A stretch of 64,000 nt of DNA from Salinimicrobium sediminilitoris (lineage in GTDB: Bacteria > Bacteroidota > Bacteroidia > Flavobacteriales > Flavobacteriaceae): positions 29,148-93,147 of the forward strand of contig NZ_JAIVCC010000001.1 of assembly GCF_020866905.1 (NCBI RefSeq). Reading direction: 5' to 3'. A program made the translations under genes and the position numbers. The first letter of the stretch is position 1. The number at the start of each line of letters is the position of its first letter. The notes under the pieces were generated by a model. The model was not told the DNA's origin. It did not search any database and was given only the letters and a program-made list of their open reading frames with translations. Positions 16,022 to 25,022 of the stretch are shown one piece after another.

Positions 16022-17275
16022 CTAGTTGCTGATATTTAATGATGTGGCATTGCCAACGCCAATGACTCTGGTGTATCTTCCGCCGGGAGGCAGGTAATAG
16101 ATTAGGACTGTATAATCATTTTCGGTGCTAACAAAATTTCCGCTAATAAATCCTTCGTCAAGAATCCCGTCATTCCGCAGATATACATATTTATAGTCAT
16201 AATAACCTTGTTTAAAAAGGCGGGCGTTTTCATAAGCACTTGTTTCAGGATTATATTTTAGCCTGGTGCTCTCATCGAGATTGAAATTGTTAAACTCTCC
16301 ATATAGATGTACCTCTCCACCTTCCAGCGGCTCAGGAGTACGAAGGGAAAAATGAGTCCAAACATAACCTGCTTCAATATCATCTTCCTCGGCCATAAAT
16401 TTTCTCACCACAAATTTTCCATTTATATCGGGGTTATAGGTGTAGGGTTCAAAAGCCCTAATTTTGTCGGGGAAGAGGTAATGATGGTAAAGGTCCTGGA
16501 CATCGATATACTGGATCTTTACTGTAGCAGAACGCAGGTCTTTACTATCAAAATTTAGAAATTCGTTACCTCCCCAAAATGAGGTTAGCTCGTCATATTT
16601 ATAAATAAGGGTGGAGCCAATGTGGTATTGAGGGCGAATGTTGTAAATGGCGGTTTTTAAATTATTGTTTTGAAGAATTACAGCCCATACAGACTGTTCG
16701 GGCGTTCGGATGATAAATTCCGGGGCATGGACTTCAAAATTTACCAATTGTTGGCTGTGTATCAATTTTACTTCCCTGGATTTTCTTACGTCTACCTTCA
16801 CCCTCGTAAGAGGTTCGTATACAATAAACTTCCGGGAGAATACCAGTTCCTTGTTATCATTAAAGATCTTGAGCAAGTAATTTCCGCTTACTTTTAAGCC
16901 ACGGGTATTCTCATTAGGTATGTTAAGTTCGTAATGTGAGTAAAGCTGCAGGGTATTGAATGAATTTTCGTAATCTGTGATCCTTACGTTATCGAAACCT
17001 TCCAGATATTCATTTTTTAGTAATTCTGAAGGTGTCCAGTCGTAGTTGAAATGTTCAATGGTATAATAATAGTTTGCTTCATCTCCCACAAGATCATCAA
17101 AAGAAAGGAATATGGGCTCTCCCAGGCGAACTATGGGCACACCACTGTATTCTTCGGCGCCGGTAAAGATTACGGTCCTGATATAGGTTGGGGGGGTAGT
17201 TTCAATTATTTGCTGGGCAGCAGCAAAGTAGATCCCGGAGAATATTAGAAAGGAGAGGGTAAAGAATAACTTCAT
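16022..17275 (-). CDS. T9SS plug protein (DUF5103 family)
   Basis: The 417-residue exported protein starts with a signal peptide (MKLFFTLSFLIFSGIYFAAAQQ). The remainder matches the DUF5103 family, including the early strand pattern TYIRTVIFTG, an F-D-D-L stretch, the YYYTIEHFNYDWTPSELLKNEYLEGF block that is very characteristic of the family, and a C-terminal GxFNxF-like segment (LYGEFNNFNL). Members of this family act as the periplasmic plug of the T9SS translocon SprA, so it should help the secretion of cargo such as the giant protein at 575-11299. It is divergently arranged with nqrA and heads a leftward run with the DUF3667 and apaG genes. Confidence 0.88.
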   Translation of the reverse strand: MKLFFTLSFLIFSGIYFAAAQQIIETTPPTYIRTVIFTGAEEYSGVPIVRLGEPIFLSFDDLVGDEANYYYTIEHFNYDWTPSELLKNEYLEGFDNVRITDYENSFNTLQLYSHYELNIPNENTRGLKVSGNYLLKIFNDNKELVFSRKFIVYEPLTRVKVDVRKSREVKLIHSQQLVNFEVHAPEFIIRTPEQSVWAVILQNNNLKTAIYNIRPQYHIGSTLIYKYDELTSFWGGNEFLNFDSKDLRSATVKIQYIDVQDLYHHYLFPDKIRAFEPYTYNPDINGKFVVRKFMAEEDDIEAGYVWTHFSLRTPEPLEGGEVHLYGEFNNFNLDESTRLKYNPETSAYENARLFKQGYYDYKYVYLRNDGILDEGFISGNFVSTENDYTVLIYYLPPGGRYTRVIGVGNATSLNISN

Positions 17276-17366
17276 GCACCAAAAATAAATCTAAATATAC
17301 TGAAAAACTGATTACAGTCATTATTTGTTGGATTTAACAATTGGGAACGGAATTTATTCAGTTTAA

Positions 17367-17400
17367 ATTGGGATTTATGGGTCGGAAATCTGTAAATTTG
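17367..17400 (+). promoter_or_regulatory. Predicted nqr operon promoter
   Basis: The element TAAATTTG at 17393-17400 matches the Bacteroidota -7 consensus TAnnTTTG. An ATTG at 17367-17370, 22 bases upstream, can serve as the -33 element. The nqrA ATG follows 36 bp downstream, giving a short leader. Confidence 0.5.
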
Positions 17401-17435
17401 CCCGAATTTTAAACGAAATTTTAACACTCCATCCT

Positions 17436-18770
17436 ATGTCAAAAGACATTAGAATTAAAAAAGGACATACGCTGCGCCTAAAAGGGGAGACGGAAAAAAC
17501 CCTGGTTGACGCACCGCGTTCTGGGACTTTTGCCGTAAAACCACCAGATTTTCATGCGGTAATCCCAAAAATGGTATTGAAAGAAGGAGCCCGGGTTGAA
17601 GCCGGAGATGAGCTTTTCTTTTCTAAATATTCAGAAGAAGTGAAGTTTACTTCTCCTGTGAGCGGAACGCTTAAAGAGATAAAAAGAGGGGAGAAGAGAC
17701 GAATTATGGAGGTGATCATTGATGCAGATCCATCTGACACCTACAGGGAATTCGGAACTATGGATCCTCTTTCGGCCGACGCTGAAGCTGTGAAGAACAG
17801 GATCCTTGAAAGTGGCTGCTGGGCTTTTGTTAATCAGAGACCATACGACATTGTAGCAGATCCAAAAGACAGTCCTAAGGCAATTTTTGTTTCGGCATTC
17901 AATACAGCACCTCTTTCACCCGATGTGGAATTTATCCTCAAGGATAAAATGGATGCCTTCCAGGTCGGAATTAATGCTTTAAGCCGTATGGCGAAGGTGC
18001 ATTTGTGTGTGGCGCATGACAGTTCCTTGTTTGGGAATGTGAACAATGTGGAGCTTCATAAGGTTTCAGGGCCACACCCGGCGGCAAATGTTGGAGTGCA
18101 GATTCATCATGTCGACCCCATTAATATGGGAGAGCGTGTATGGACTTTGAAGCCTGAGGATGTGGCGATTATTGGTGAGCTTTTTACGACTGGTAGATTT
18201 AATGCTGTACGTACGATCGCCGTTGCAGGAAGTGAGGCTGAAAACCGTAAATATTTCAGAACGAAAATCGGAGCTAATGTTACCGATATCATTGGTACTG
18301 TTGGGAATGATGTGAGAATTATTTCCGGAGATGTGCTTACAGGACAAAAACTTACCAATGGACAATATGTTGGTTTCTTCCCAAACCTCATTACCTTGAT
18401 TCCCGAAGGGAATAAATACAGGATGTTTGGTTGGTTGCCTTTTACATATAATGATATCCCCTCCAAATCCCGTACCAATTTATCGTGGATGTTTCCGAAG
18501 AAAAAATATGAGGTTGACACGAACCTGCATGGTGAGGTAAGAGCCCTGGTTGTTACCGGTGAAATGGAAGAGGTGATGCCAATGGATATTTTTCCAATGC
18601 AATTGATAAAGTCATGTATGGCTGGAGATATTGAAAAAATGGAAAATCTTGGGATCTATGAAGTAGCGCCGGAGGATTTTGCACTTATTGATTACGTGAA
18701 TACTTCCAAGATCGAAGCGCAGGAGATTATACGATTAGGTTTGGATTTAATGATTACCGAAGTAGGTTAA
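17436..18770 (+). CDS. nqrA: Na+-NQR subunit A
   Basis: NqrA is the large peripheral cytoplasmic subunit of the sodium-pumping NADH:ubiquinone/menaquinone oxidoreductase and takes part in quinone binding. The 444-residue protein shows the family's lipoyl-like N-terminus (KDIRIKKGHTLRLKGE) and the conserved KPPDFHAVIPKM segment, the SPVSGTLKEIKRGEKR loop, and the GPHPAANVGVQIHHVDPI block near residue 210. It is the first gene of an unbroken nqrABCDEF cluster, with a 12-bp gap to nqrB. The predicted promoter lies directly upstream. The whole enzyme would couple NADH oxidation to sodium export across the inner membrane, typical of marine Bacteroidota. Confidence 0.97.
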   Translation: MSKDIRIKKGHTLRLKGETEKTLVDAPRSGTFAVKPPDFHAVIPKMVLKEGARVEAGDELFFSKYSEEVKFTSPVSGTLKEIKRGEKRRIMEVIIDADPSDTYREFGTMDPLSADAEAVKNRILESGCWAFVNQRPYDIVADPKDSPKAIFVSAFNTAPLSPDVEFILKDKMDAFQVGINALSRMAKVHLCVAHDSSLFGNVNNVELHKVSGPHPAANVGVQIHHVDPINMGERVWTLKPEDVAIIGELFTTGRFNAVRTIAVAGSEAENRKYFRTKIGANVTDIIGTVGNDVRIISGDVLTGQKLTNGQYVGFFPNLITLIPEGNKYRMFGWLPFTYNDIPSKSRTNLSWMFPKKKYEVDTNLHGEVRALVVTGEMEEVMPMDIFPMQLIKSCMAGDIEKMENLGIYEVAPEDFALIDYVNTSKIEAQEIIRLGLDLMITEVG

Positions 18771-18782
18771 ACAGCGTTAACT

Positions 18783-19964
18783 ATGGAATGGATTAGAACA
18801 AAATTAGATAAATTAAGAGAGCCCTTTAATCAGGGTAAGAAATACGAAAAGTTTGCGCCGGCTATTAACGCTTTTGATACGCTGCTTTTTACTCCCAATC
18901 ATACTACGAGTAAGGGGGCGCATATAAGGGATGCGGTTGACCTTAAAAGGGTGATGATAACTGTGGTGCTTGCTCTTGTTCCGGTTTTATTGTTTGGAAT
19001 GTGGAATACAGGTTATCAATACCTTAAACAAATTCAACCCGAAGTTGATTTTTGGGATGCCTTTGGTCATGGAGCTTTAGAGATCCTGCCAATGATCGTG
19101 GTGTCTTATGCAGTGGGACTGGGAATTGAATTCGCCTTTGCGATTTTTAGAGGACACGAAGTTAACGAGGGGTACCTGGTAACTGGATTGTTGATCCCTA
19201 TGATCATGCCGGTAGATCTTCCACTTTGGATGTTGGCGATTTCTGTTGTTTTTGCTGTATTGATTGGGAAAGAAGCCTTTGGAGGAACAGGAATGAATAT
19301 CTTAAATCCCGCTCTTACAGCGCGTGCCTTTGCATTTTTTGCTTATCCTACATATATGTCTGGTAATCAGGTTTGGGTAAGTGAGGCGAGTAGTCTTGAT
19401 GCAGTTTCAGGTGAAACCATATTGGGAACTCTTGCAGCAGGGCAGAAAGTTGAATATAGCTCAATGGATATGTTCCTGGGGATTATTCCAGGTTCTATAG
19501 GTGAGACTTCTATGGCCTTGATCCTGCTTGGTGCGCTTATGCTTATCTTTACAAAAGTTGGTAGCTGGAGGATCATGCTTAGTTGTTTTATAGGAGCTGC
19601 GGCAATGGGATTGATTTTTAACGCACTTCCCTCTATGGGGATTGCCGGTAACGAATTGACGAATTTTGCCTGGTACAACCACCTTTTGGCTGGAGGACTT
19701 GCTTTTGGTATTGTGTATATGGCAACAGATCCTGTATCGGCCTCACAAACCACAAAAGGAAAATGGATCTATGGGTTTTTAATCGGATTCTTTTCAGTAA
19801 TGATCCGCGTGTTTAACCCCGCTTATCCTGAAGGAGTAATGCTGGCTATTCTGTTGATGAACGTATTTGCACCCACTATTGATCACTACGTGATTCAGTC
19901 AAGTATTTCACGCAGAAATAAAAGAAAAAAAGGAATTAATCCGCAAATTAACACAGCTGTTTAA
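18783..19964 (+). CDS. nqrB: Na+-NQR subunit B
   Basis: NqrB is the main membrane subunit of the sodium pump and carries riboflavin plus a covalently bound FMN. The 393-residue sequence has many membrane spans beginning at about residue 58 and conserved segments KGAHIRDAVDLKRVM, GGTGMNILNPALTARAFAFFAYP and YMATDPVSASQT. The expected flavin-attachment threonine is Thr212 in DAVSGETIL, which fits the D-x-x-S-G-x-T motif recognised by ApbE. It follows nqrA by 12 bp and is separated from nqrC by only 2 bp, indicating tight translational linkage. ApbE is encoded at the end of the cluster. Confidence 0.97.
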   Translation: MEWIRTKLDKLREPFNQGKKYEKFAPAINAFDTLLFTPNHTTSKGAHIRDAVDLKRVMITVVLALVPVLLFGMWNTGYQYLKQIQPEVDFWDAFGHGALEILPMIVVSYAVGLGIEFAFAIFRGHEVNEGYLVTGLLIPMIMPVDLPLWMLAISVVFAVLIGKEAFGGTGMNILNPALTARAFAFFAYPTYMSGNQVWVSEASSLDAVSGETILGTLAAGQKVEYSSMDMFLGIIPGSIGETSMALILLGALMLIFTKVGSWRIMLSCFIGAAAMGLIFNALPSMGIAGNELTNFAWYNHLLAGGLAFGIVYMATDPVSASQTTKGKWIYGFLIGFFSVMIRVFNPAYPEGVMLAILLMNVFAPTIDHYVIQSSISRRNKRKKGINPQINTAV

Positions 19965-19966
19965 TT

Positions 19967-20701
19967 ATGGAAGAGAAAGGAATAAATAAGACAAACACCA
20001 ACTCATACACCTTTATATTCGCGATAGTGATGGTGGTGATAGTTGGTAGTGTCCTGGCTTTCGCTGCGACTTCATTGCAGCCAAGGCAGTATGAGAACAT
20101 GCGTATAGATAAAATGCAGAGTATTCTCGCTACTGTTGGAGTGCAGGCAAGTAAGGAAGAAGCACAGGAATTATACGACCAGTATATTACCGAAGAGATC
20201 GTTCTGGATAGCCAGGGAGAAAAGAAAGAAGGCGTAAATGCTTTTGATGTTGATCTTGCTAAAGAACTTAAGAGATCTCCAGATCTTCAGAATTTTCCGC
20301 TTTACATTGCTAACGTGGAAGGAGAGCAATATTATATAGTTCCCTTAAGAGGATCGGGACTATGGAATGCGATCTTCGGATATATTTCGCTTCAGGAAGA
20401 CATCAATACTGTTAAAGGAGCTACTTTCGATCACCTTGGTGAAACTCCCGGTTTAGGAGCTCTTATTACCGAGCAATGGTTCAGAGAGCGTTTTGCGGGT
20501 AAGAAAATATTTGACGAGACCGGAGCTCTTGTAGGAGTATCTGTTGTAAAAGGAGGTTCTCAGGGAGATCCCAATAAAGTGGATGCTATTTCGGGATCTA
20601 CTATTACCGGAGATGGAGTATCTGATATGATCTCTGAAAGACTTAATCGCTACCTGCCCTTCTTTGAGAAGCAGGAAGGTTTTAATGTACCAAATAATTA
20701 A
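19967..20701 (+). CDS. nqrC: Na+-NQR subunit C
   Basis: NqrC carries a second covalent FMN in the periplasm and relays electrons through the pump. The 244-residue protein has a single N-terminal membrane anchor (about residues 12-34, FIFAIVMVVIVGSVLAF) and a periplasmic FMN-binding domain. The flavinylation site is Thr212 in the motif DAISGSTITGDGVS, and GETPGLG near residue 160 is the usual second conserved block. Spacing is 2 bp from nqrB and 5 bp to nqrD. Its FMN is expected to be attached after export by the ApbE encoded at 23861. Confidence 0.97.
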   Translation: MEEKGINKTNTNSYTFIFAIVMVVIVGSVLAFAATSLQPRQYENMRIDKMQSILATVGVQASKEEAQELYDQYITEEIVLDSQGEKKEGVNAFDVDLAKELKRSPDLQNFPLYIANVEGEQYYIVPLRGSGLWNAIFGYISLQEDINTVKGATFDHLGETPGLGALITEQWFRERFAGKKIFDETGALVGVSVVKGGSQGDPNKVDAISGSTITGDGVSDMISERLNRYLPFFEKQEGFNVPNN

Positions 20702-20706
20702 TTGTT

Positions 20707-21474
20707 ATGGCACAGGAAATAAAAAATAAACCTGAGCAGGGAGCTGAGGTTAGTATAGAAGAAAAAGAAGCTAAGAGAAATGCACTTGTACTTTTCTTAT
20801 CCAATACTGAGGAGAGAGAAGGTCTTTTTTCAAAGAGGAACAGGAAGCTTCTACAAGATCCTTTAAATGATGATAACCCAATTACCGTTCAGGTACTTGG
20901 AATTTGTTCTGCTCTTGCAATTACTGTTCAATTGGAACCTGCGGTGGTTATGACCTTTGCCGTGGTTTTTGTTATGGCAGCCAGTAACGTTATCATTTCA
21001 TTATTAAGAAATATGATCCCAAGCCGAATCAGGATCATTGTGCAGCTCGTAGTGGTTGCATCCCTGGTGGCGCTGGTGGACCAGGTTCTAAAAGCATATG
21101 CGTACGATGTTAGCAGGCAGCTTTCGGTCTTTATCGGTCTTATTATTACCAACTGTATCGTAATGGGGCGTCTTGAGGCATTCGCATTGGGGAATAAACC
21201 CTGGAGGTCATTCCTTGATGGTGTAGGAAATGCTGCCGGGTATGGATTGATCCTTATAATTGTAGCTTTCTTCAGGGAATTGCTTGGAGCCGGAAAATTA
21301 TTTGGATATGAAATTCTTGGACATAAAGGAGCAACTATTGCCGAATCCTCAGGATTGTATGCTTTAGGCTATGAGAACAATGGTTTAATGCTGTTGTCGC
21401 CTATGGCTCTTATTGTAGTAGGATTGATCATCTGGGTACAAAGATCTAAGAACAGGAAACTAATTGAAGCCTAA
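20707..21474 (+). CDS. nqrD: Na+-NQR subunit D, with N-terminal extension
   Basis: NqrD is a six-span membrane subunit that, with NqrE, holds a 2Fe-2S cluster in the middle of the membrane. The ligand cysteines are Cys67 (LGICSAL) and Cys150 (ITNCIVMGR). Strongly conserved blocks include RIIVQLVVVASLVALVDQVL and FFRELLGAGKLFG. At 255 residues it is about 40 longer than the well-known Vibrio protein; the extra part is a charged N-terminal segment (about residues 1-50, rich in Lys and Glu) ahead of the DDNPITVQVLG start of the family core. It sits in the middle of the operon. Confidence 0.96.
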   Translation: MAQEIKNKPEQGAEVSIEEKEAKRNALVLFLSNTEEREGLFSKRNRKLLQDPLNDDNPITVQVLGICSALAITVQLEPAVVMTFAVVFVMAASNVIISLLRNMIPSRIRIIVQLVVVASLVALVDQVLKAYAYDVSRQLSVFIGLIITNCIVMGRLEAFALGNKPWRSFLDGVGNAAGYGLILIIVAFFRELLGAGKLFGYEILGHKGATIAESSGLYALGYENNGLMLLSPMALIVVGLIIWVQRSKNRKLIEA

Positions 21475-21498
21475 TCTATAACAGCAAAATAAATCACT

Positions 21499-22113
21499 AT
21501 GGATTATATAAATTTATTTGTCAGAAGTATTTTCATTGAAAACATGGTTTTCGCATACTTCCTTGGAATGTGTTCTTATCTGGCAGTATCAAAAACAGTG
21601 AAGACAGCGGTTGGATTAGGAGCGGCGGTTATTTTCGTTCTTACTATGACCGTACCTATTAATTTCCTGCTCGACAACTACCTGCTACAACCCGGTGCTT
21701 TGTCCTGGTTGGGAGCAGAATATGCTACTATTGACCTTAGTTTCCTTAGCTTTATAATGTTTATTGCGGTAATTGCTGCCATGGTACAATTGGTGGAAAT
21801 GATGGTGGAGAAATTCGCTCCGGCTCTTTATGGAGCTTTGGGAATATTTCTTCCGTTAATTGCCGTAAATTGTGCCATCCTTGGAGGCTCTCTTTTCATG
21901 CAACAAAAGGCTTTTGGCGGAATTAGTGAGGCGGCTACCTATGGGTTTGGTAGTGGAATCGGATTTTTCCTTGCAATCCTCGGAATTGCTGCTATAAGAG
22001 AAAAAATTACTTATTCAAATATCCCGCTACCATTAAAGGGATTGGGAATCACTTTCATCATCACCGGACTTATGGCCTTAGGGTTCATGAGTTTCATGGG
22101 AATTAAAATATAG
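21499..22113 (+). CDS. nqrE: Na+-NQR subunit E
   Basis: NqrE is the inverted-topology partner of NqrD. The 204-residue protein has six predicted membrane spans. Cys25 ([10 protein letters not shown]) and Cys125 (AVNCAILGG) are the expected ligands that complete the intramembrane iron-sulfur site with NqrD. Other family signatures are [17 protein letters not shown] at the N-terminus and [19 protein letters not shown] at the C-terminus. It lies 24 bp after nqrD and 7 bp before nqrF. Confidence 0.97.
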   Translation: MDYINLFVRSIFIENMVFAYFLGMCSYLAVSKTVKTAVGLGAAVIFVLTMTVPINFLLDNYLLQPGALSWLGAEYATIDLSFLSFIMFIAVIAAMVQLVEMMVEKFAPALYGALGIFLPLIAVNCAILGGSLFMQQKAFGGISEAATYGFGSGIGFFLAILGIAAIREKITYSNIPLPLKGLGITFIITGLMALGFMSFMGIKI

Positions 22114-22120
22114 AGAAGTC

Positions 22121-23410
22121 ATGACAGTTATTATAGCAAGTGTAATTGTATTTTTATTATTGATCCTCATCCTGGTGAGTATCCTCTTAGGTGCTAAAGC
22201 GAAGCTGGTACCTTCAGGTCCCGTGAAGATCAACGTAAATGGAGAGAAAGATCTGGAAGTAGGTTCTGGTGGAACATTACTTACCACTCTTGGAGATAAC
22301 AAGCTTTTCTTACCCTCTGCCTGTGGTGGTGGTGGTACCTGTGTACAATGTAAATGTATCGTTTCTGAAGGTGGGGGAACAATTCTTCCTACAGAAGAGC
22401 CTCACTTTACGAGAAAAGAGATTGCACAGGGATGGCGTCTTGGATGCCAGGTGAAAGTTAAGCAGGATATGAAGATCGAAATTCCTGAAGAAGTCTTCGG
22501 AATTAAAAAATGGACAGCTACAGTAGTAAGTAATTATAATGTGGCCTCATTTATTAAGGAATTCGTAGTGGAGATACCTGAAGATATGGACTATAAGGCA
22601 GGTGGATATATTCAGATCGAGATCCCTAAATGTGAAGTGAAATATGAAGATATGGATATCACTGCACACCCTGAAGAACATCCGGGGGAACCCGAAAAGT
22701 TCAAAGCAGAATGGGATAACTTCAACCTGTGGCCTTTAGTGATGAAGAACGTGGAAACAGTAGAACGTGCATACTCCATGGCTTCTTATCCTGCCGAAGG
22801 AAGAAGGGTTATGCTTAACGTTCGAGTAGCTACGCCGCCATGGGATAGAGCAAAAAATGGATGGATGGATGTTAATCCCGGAATTGCTTCTTCCTTTATA
22901 TTTAATCAAAAACCAGGCGATAAAGTTGTAATATCTGGGCCTTACGGTGAATTCTTTATCAACCACAGTGATGCCGAAATGCTTTATGTGGGAGGTGGAG
23001 CTGGTATGGCCCCAATGCGTTCGCACCTATATCACCTTTTCAGAACATTGAAGACCGATAGAAAAGTTACTTATTGGTATGGAGGTCGATCAAAAAGAGA
23101 ATTGTTCTACGTGGATCATTTTAGAGCCCTGGAGAAAGATTTCCCAAACTTTAAATTCTATGTTGCCCTTTCTGAACCATTGGAAGAAGACAACTGGAAA
23201 GTAAAAGACGGAATTGAGGGAGAAGGCGACGGATTCGTTGGATTCATTCACCAGGTGGTGATTGATAACTATCTTAACCATCATGATGAACCAGAAGATA
23301 TAGAGTTCTACTTCTGTGGACCACCATTGATGAACAAGGCGGTGGAGAAAATGACCGACGATTTTGGTGTCCCACCAGAAAATGTAAGATTCGATGACTT
23401 TGGAGGTTAA
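22121..23410 (+). CDS. nqrF: Na+-NQR subunit F, NADH-oxidising
   Basis: NqrF is the entry point of electrons: it oxidises NADH through FAD and passes electrons to a 2Fe-2S cluster. The 429-residue protein has an N-terminal membrane anchor (about residues 2-25), a plant-type ferredoxin domain with ligands Cys68, Cys74, Cys77 and Cys109, and a ferredoxin-reductase-like module with the FAD motif RAYSMASYP and the NAD-binding [13 protein letters not shown]. The C-terminal [13 protein letters not shown] and the final FDDFGG match the family. A strong terminator-like hairpin follows within 50 bp. Confidence 0.97.
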   Translation: MTVIIASVIVFLLLILILVSILLGAKAKLVPSGPVKINVNGEKDLEVGSGGTLLTTLGDNKLFLPSACGGGGTCVQCKCIVSEGGGTILPTEEPHFTRKEIAQGWRLGCQVKVKQDMKIEIPEEVFGIKKWTATVVSNYNVASFIKEFVVEIPEDMDYKAGGYIQIEIPKCEVKYEDMDITAHPEEHPGEPEKFKAEWDNFNLWPLVMKNVETVERAYSMASYPAEGRRVMLNVRVATPPWDRAKNGWMDVNPGIASSFIFNQKPGDKVVISGPYGEFFINHSDAEMLYVGGGAGMAPMRSHLYHLFRTLKTDRKVTYWYGGRSKRELFYVDHFRALEKDFPNFKFYVALSEPLEEDNWKVKDGIEGEGDGFVGFIHQVVIDNYLNHHDEPEDIEFYFCGPPLMNKAVEKMTDDFGVPPENVRFDDFGG

Positions 23411-23429
23411 TCGAAAATAAAATAAATAA

Positions 23430-23459
23430 AAAACAGCTGCTTTTCCAGCTGTTTTTTTT
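23430..23459 (+). terminator. Terminator after nqrF
   Basis: A ten-base-pair stem (AAAACAGCTG with CAGCTGTTTT), six-base loop and eight T residues lie 20 bp after the nqrF stop. The downstream small gene and apbE are therefore either read through at lower level or have their own start. Confidence 0.85.
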
Positions 23460-23501
23460 CGTTTGAGGTAGCACATAAGTCTTAATTATTTAAATTTACC
23501 T

Positions 23502-23858
23502 ATGGCGGAATTATCAGATCAGGAATTACATAATCTCGCAATGAACATTGCGGGGAAGGATCTGGAGGATCAGGGATATGAATTTCTGGGGGTGAACAGT
23601 GAATTCAAGAAGGATCCGCAATTTGTTGCCCTTAAAGATAAAAAGCTGCATTTTGTTATTGTCAGGGCAATTGAATATCCTTATGATCCGGGAGAGATCC
23701 CTTTCATACTTCTTGAAACAATAAAACAACATGCGCTAAAATTCAATGCCCGCACATTTTATGCGGGAGTGGGTTTGGCTAATTCTAAAGATTATGAATT
23801 GCCGGTGTCCAGTTCAGAGGATTATGTTGTGAACTACCCCGGATTAAAAGAGATCTAA
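23502..23858 (+). CDS. NQR-linked small protein of unknown function
   Basis: A 118-residue soluble protein with no signal peptide, membrane span, cysteine or recognisable ferredoxin fold. Proteins of this type are known to me from the same place in other Flavobacteriaceae, where they are often labelled NQR subunit F, but nothing in this sequence resembles NqrF. The N-terminus (ELSDQELHNLAMNIAGKDLE) is helical and the middle alternates beta-like segments (FVALKDKKLHFVIVRA). It lies just after the nqrF terminator and only 2 bp before apbE, which strongly suggests a joint transcript with apbE. A role in NQR assembly or maturation is inference from position. Confidence 0.8.
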   Translation: MAELSDQELHNLAMNIAGKDLEDQGYEFLGVNSEFKKDPQFVALKDKKLHFVIVRAIEYPYDPGEIPFILLETIKQHALKFNARTFYAGVGLANSKDYELPVSSSEDYVVNYPGLKEI

Positions 23859-23871
23859 AAATGACATTTTT
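23857..23871. repeat. AAAAATGACATTTTT near-palindrome over the apbE start
   Basis: The 15-base sequence is identical to the one at 14206-14220 in the repeat-rich gap. Here it covers the ATG of apbE (23861-23863) and the last bases of the previous gene. Confidence 0.6.
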
Positions 23872-24874
23872 AAGACCTGTTCTTTGCTTTTGCTTAGTTG
23901 CTCTTTTTCTGTCTTGTTCTGAATCTACCAAGGAAAGAGCATCATACGGAGAAGCTCTGGGAACTACTTACAGCATTAAATATTATTCTGAAGACATTAT
24001 TCCTTTAGATAAAGCTCTCGATTCAATCTTTGAAAGGGTTAATCAGTCTATGAGCACCTATAGAGATTCATCTGATATCTCGAAAATTAATCAGGGAGAT
24101 AGCCTCGTAAAGGTTGACAGTCTTTTCCAGGCCGTTTTTGTAATCTCAAAACAGGTGTGGAAGGATAGTAACAGGTACTTTGATCCTACTGTGGGGGATT
24201 TGGTTAATCAATACGGTTTTGGACCCGAAGCAGGGTCTAAAGAAATAGATTCTGTAGCCATTGATTCCCTCATGCAATTTGTTGGTTTTGAAAAACTGGA
24301 ATTAAAAGGTGATAGGCTTATAAAAGAATCTCCCCAGGTCTATCTCGACTTTAATGCCATTGCCAAAGGTTACACAATTGACCTCATTGGTCATTATATG
24401 GACTCAAAAGAAATTGAAGATTATCTTATTGAAGTGGGAGGAGAACTTCTTGCAAAGGGCGTCAACCGGGAGAGAGGATCTTACTGGACTGTTGGAATTG
24501 ATGATCCTATGCAGGAGGAAGGACAAAGGGAGCTAACAGCTACAATAGAATTGCGTAACAGAGCCATGGCTACATCAGGTAATTACCGGAAACACAGAAC
24601 AGATCCTGAAACAGGAGCGCTTTATGTGCACACCATCAACCCTCTTACCGGCTTTGCTCAGAAAAGTGATCTTTTAAGTGTAACGGTTCTTGCTGAAAAC
24701 TGTGCCTTAGCCGATGCTTATGCGACTGCTTTTATGGCTATGGGCTACGATCTCTCAAAGCTGCTGCTTTCCAAAAATGACAAACTTGATGCTTTTCTTA
24801 TCTACTCTACCCTGGAAGGGGAAATGAAGGAATTTGCCACGCCTGGTTTTGAAGAATTAATGAAGGATCTTTAA
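23861..24874 (+). CDS. apbE: FAD:protein FMN transferase
   Basis: ApbE uses FAD and Mg2+ to attach FMN to a threonine of target proteins, here most likely NqrB Thr212 and NqrC Thr212. The 337-residue sequence begins with a lipoprotein signal ending in the lipobox LFLSC (Cys19), so the enzyme should be membrane-anchored and periplasmic. Family signatures include GTTYSIKYY, MSTYRDSSDISKIN, the YLDFNAIAKGYTIDL block, EVGGELLAKG, and the C-terminal HTINPLTGFAQKSDLLSVTV with the conserved ADAYATAFMAMG. It closes the NQR gene cluster and is translationally close to the small protein upstream. Confidence 0.96.
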   Translation: MTFLRPVLCFCLVALFLSCSESTKERASYGEALGTTYSIKYYSEDIIPLDKALDSIFERVNQSMSTYRDSSDISKINQGDSLVKVDSLFQAVFVISKQVWKDSNRYFDPTVGDLVNQYGFGPEAGSKEIDSVAIDSLMQFVGFEKLELKGDRLIKESPQVYLDFNAIAKGYTIDLIGHYMDSKEIEDYLIEVGGELLAKGVNRERGSYWTVGIDDPMQEEGQRELTATIELRNRAMATSGNYRKHRTDPETGALYVHTINPLTGFAQKSDLLSVTVLAENCALADAYATAFMAMGYDLSKLLLSKNDKLDAFLIYSTLEGEMKEFATPGFEELMKDL

Positions 24875-25022
24875 AGGATCTATAGCAAGGAGACTGCGAG
24901 GTTACTAAATTGAAAGTTGGAAAGTGAGCCGGCTGTAATTTCTGTGTAGCTATAGTTGTAAGGTAATAATCATTACTCCCTTTTTTGGAATTCATAGACC
25001 ATGATACATTAAAATACCCGTT

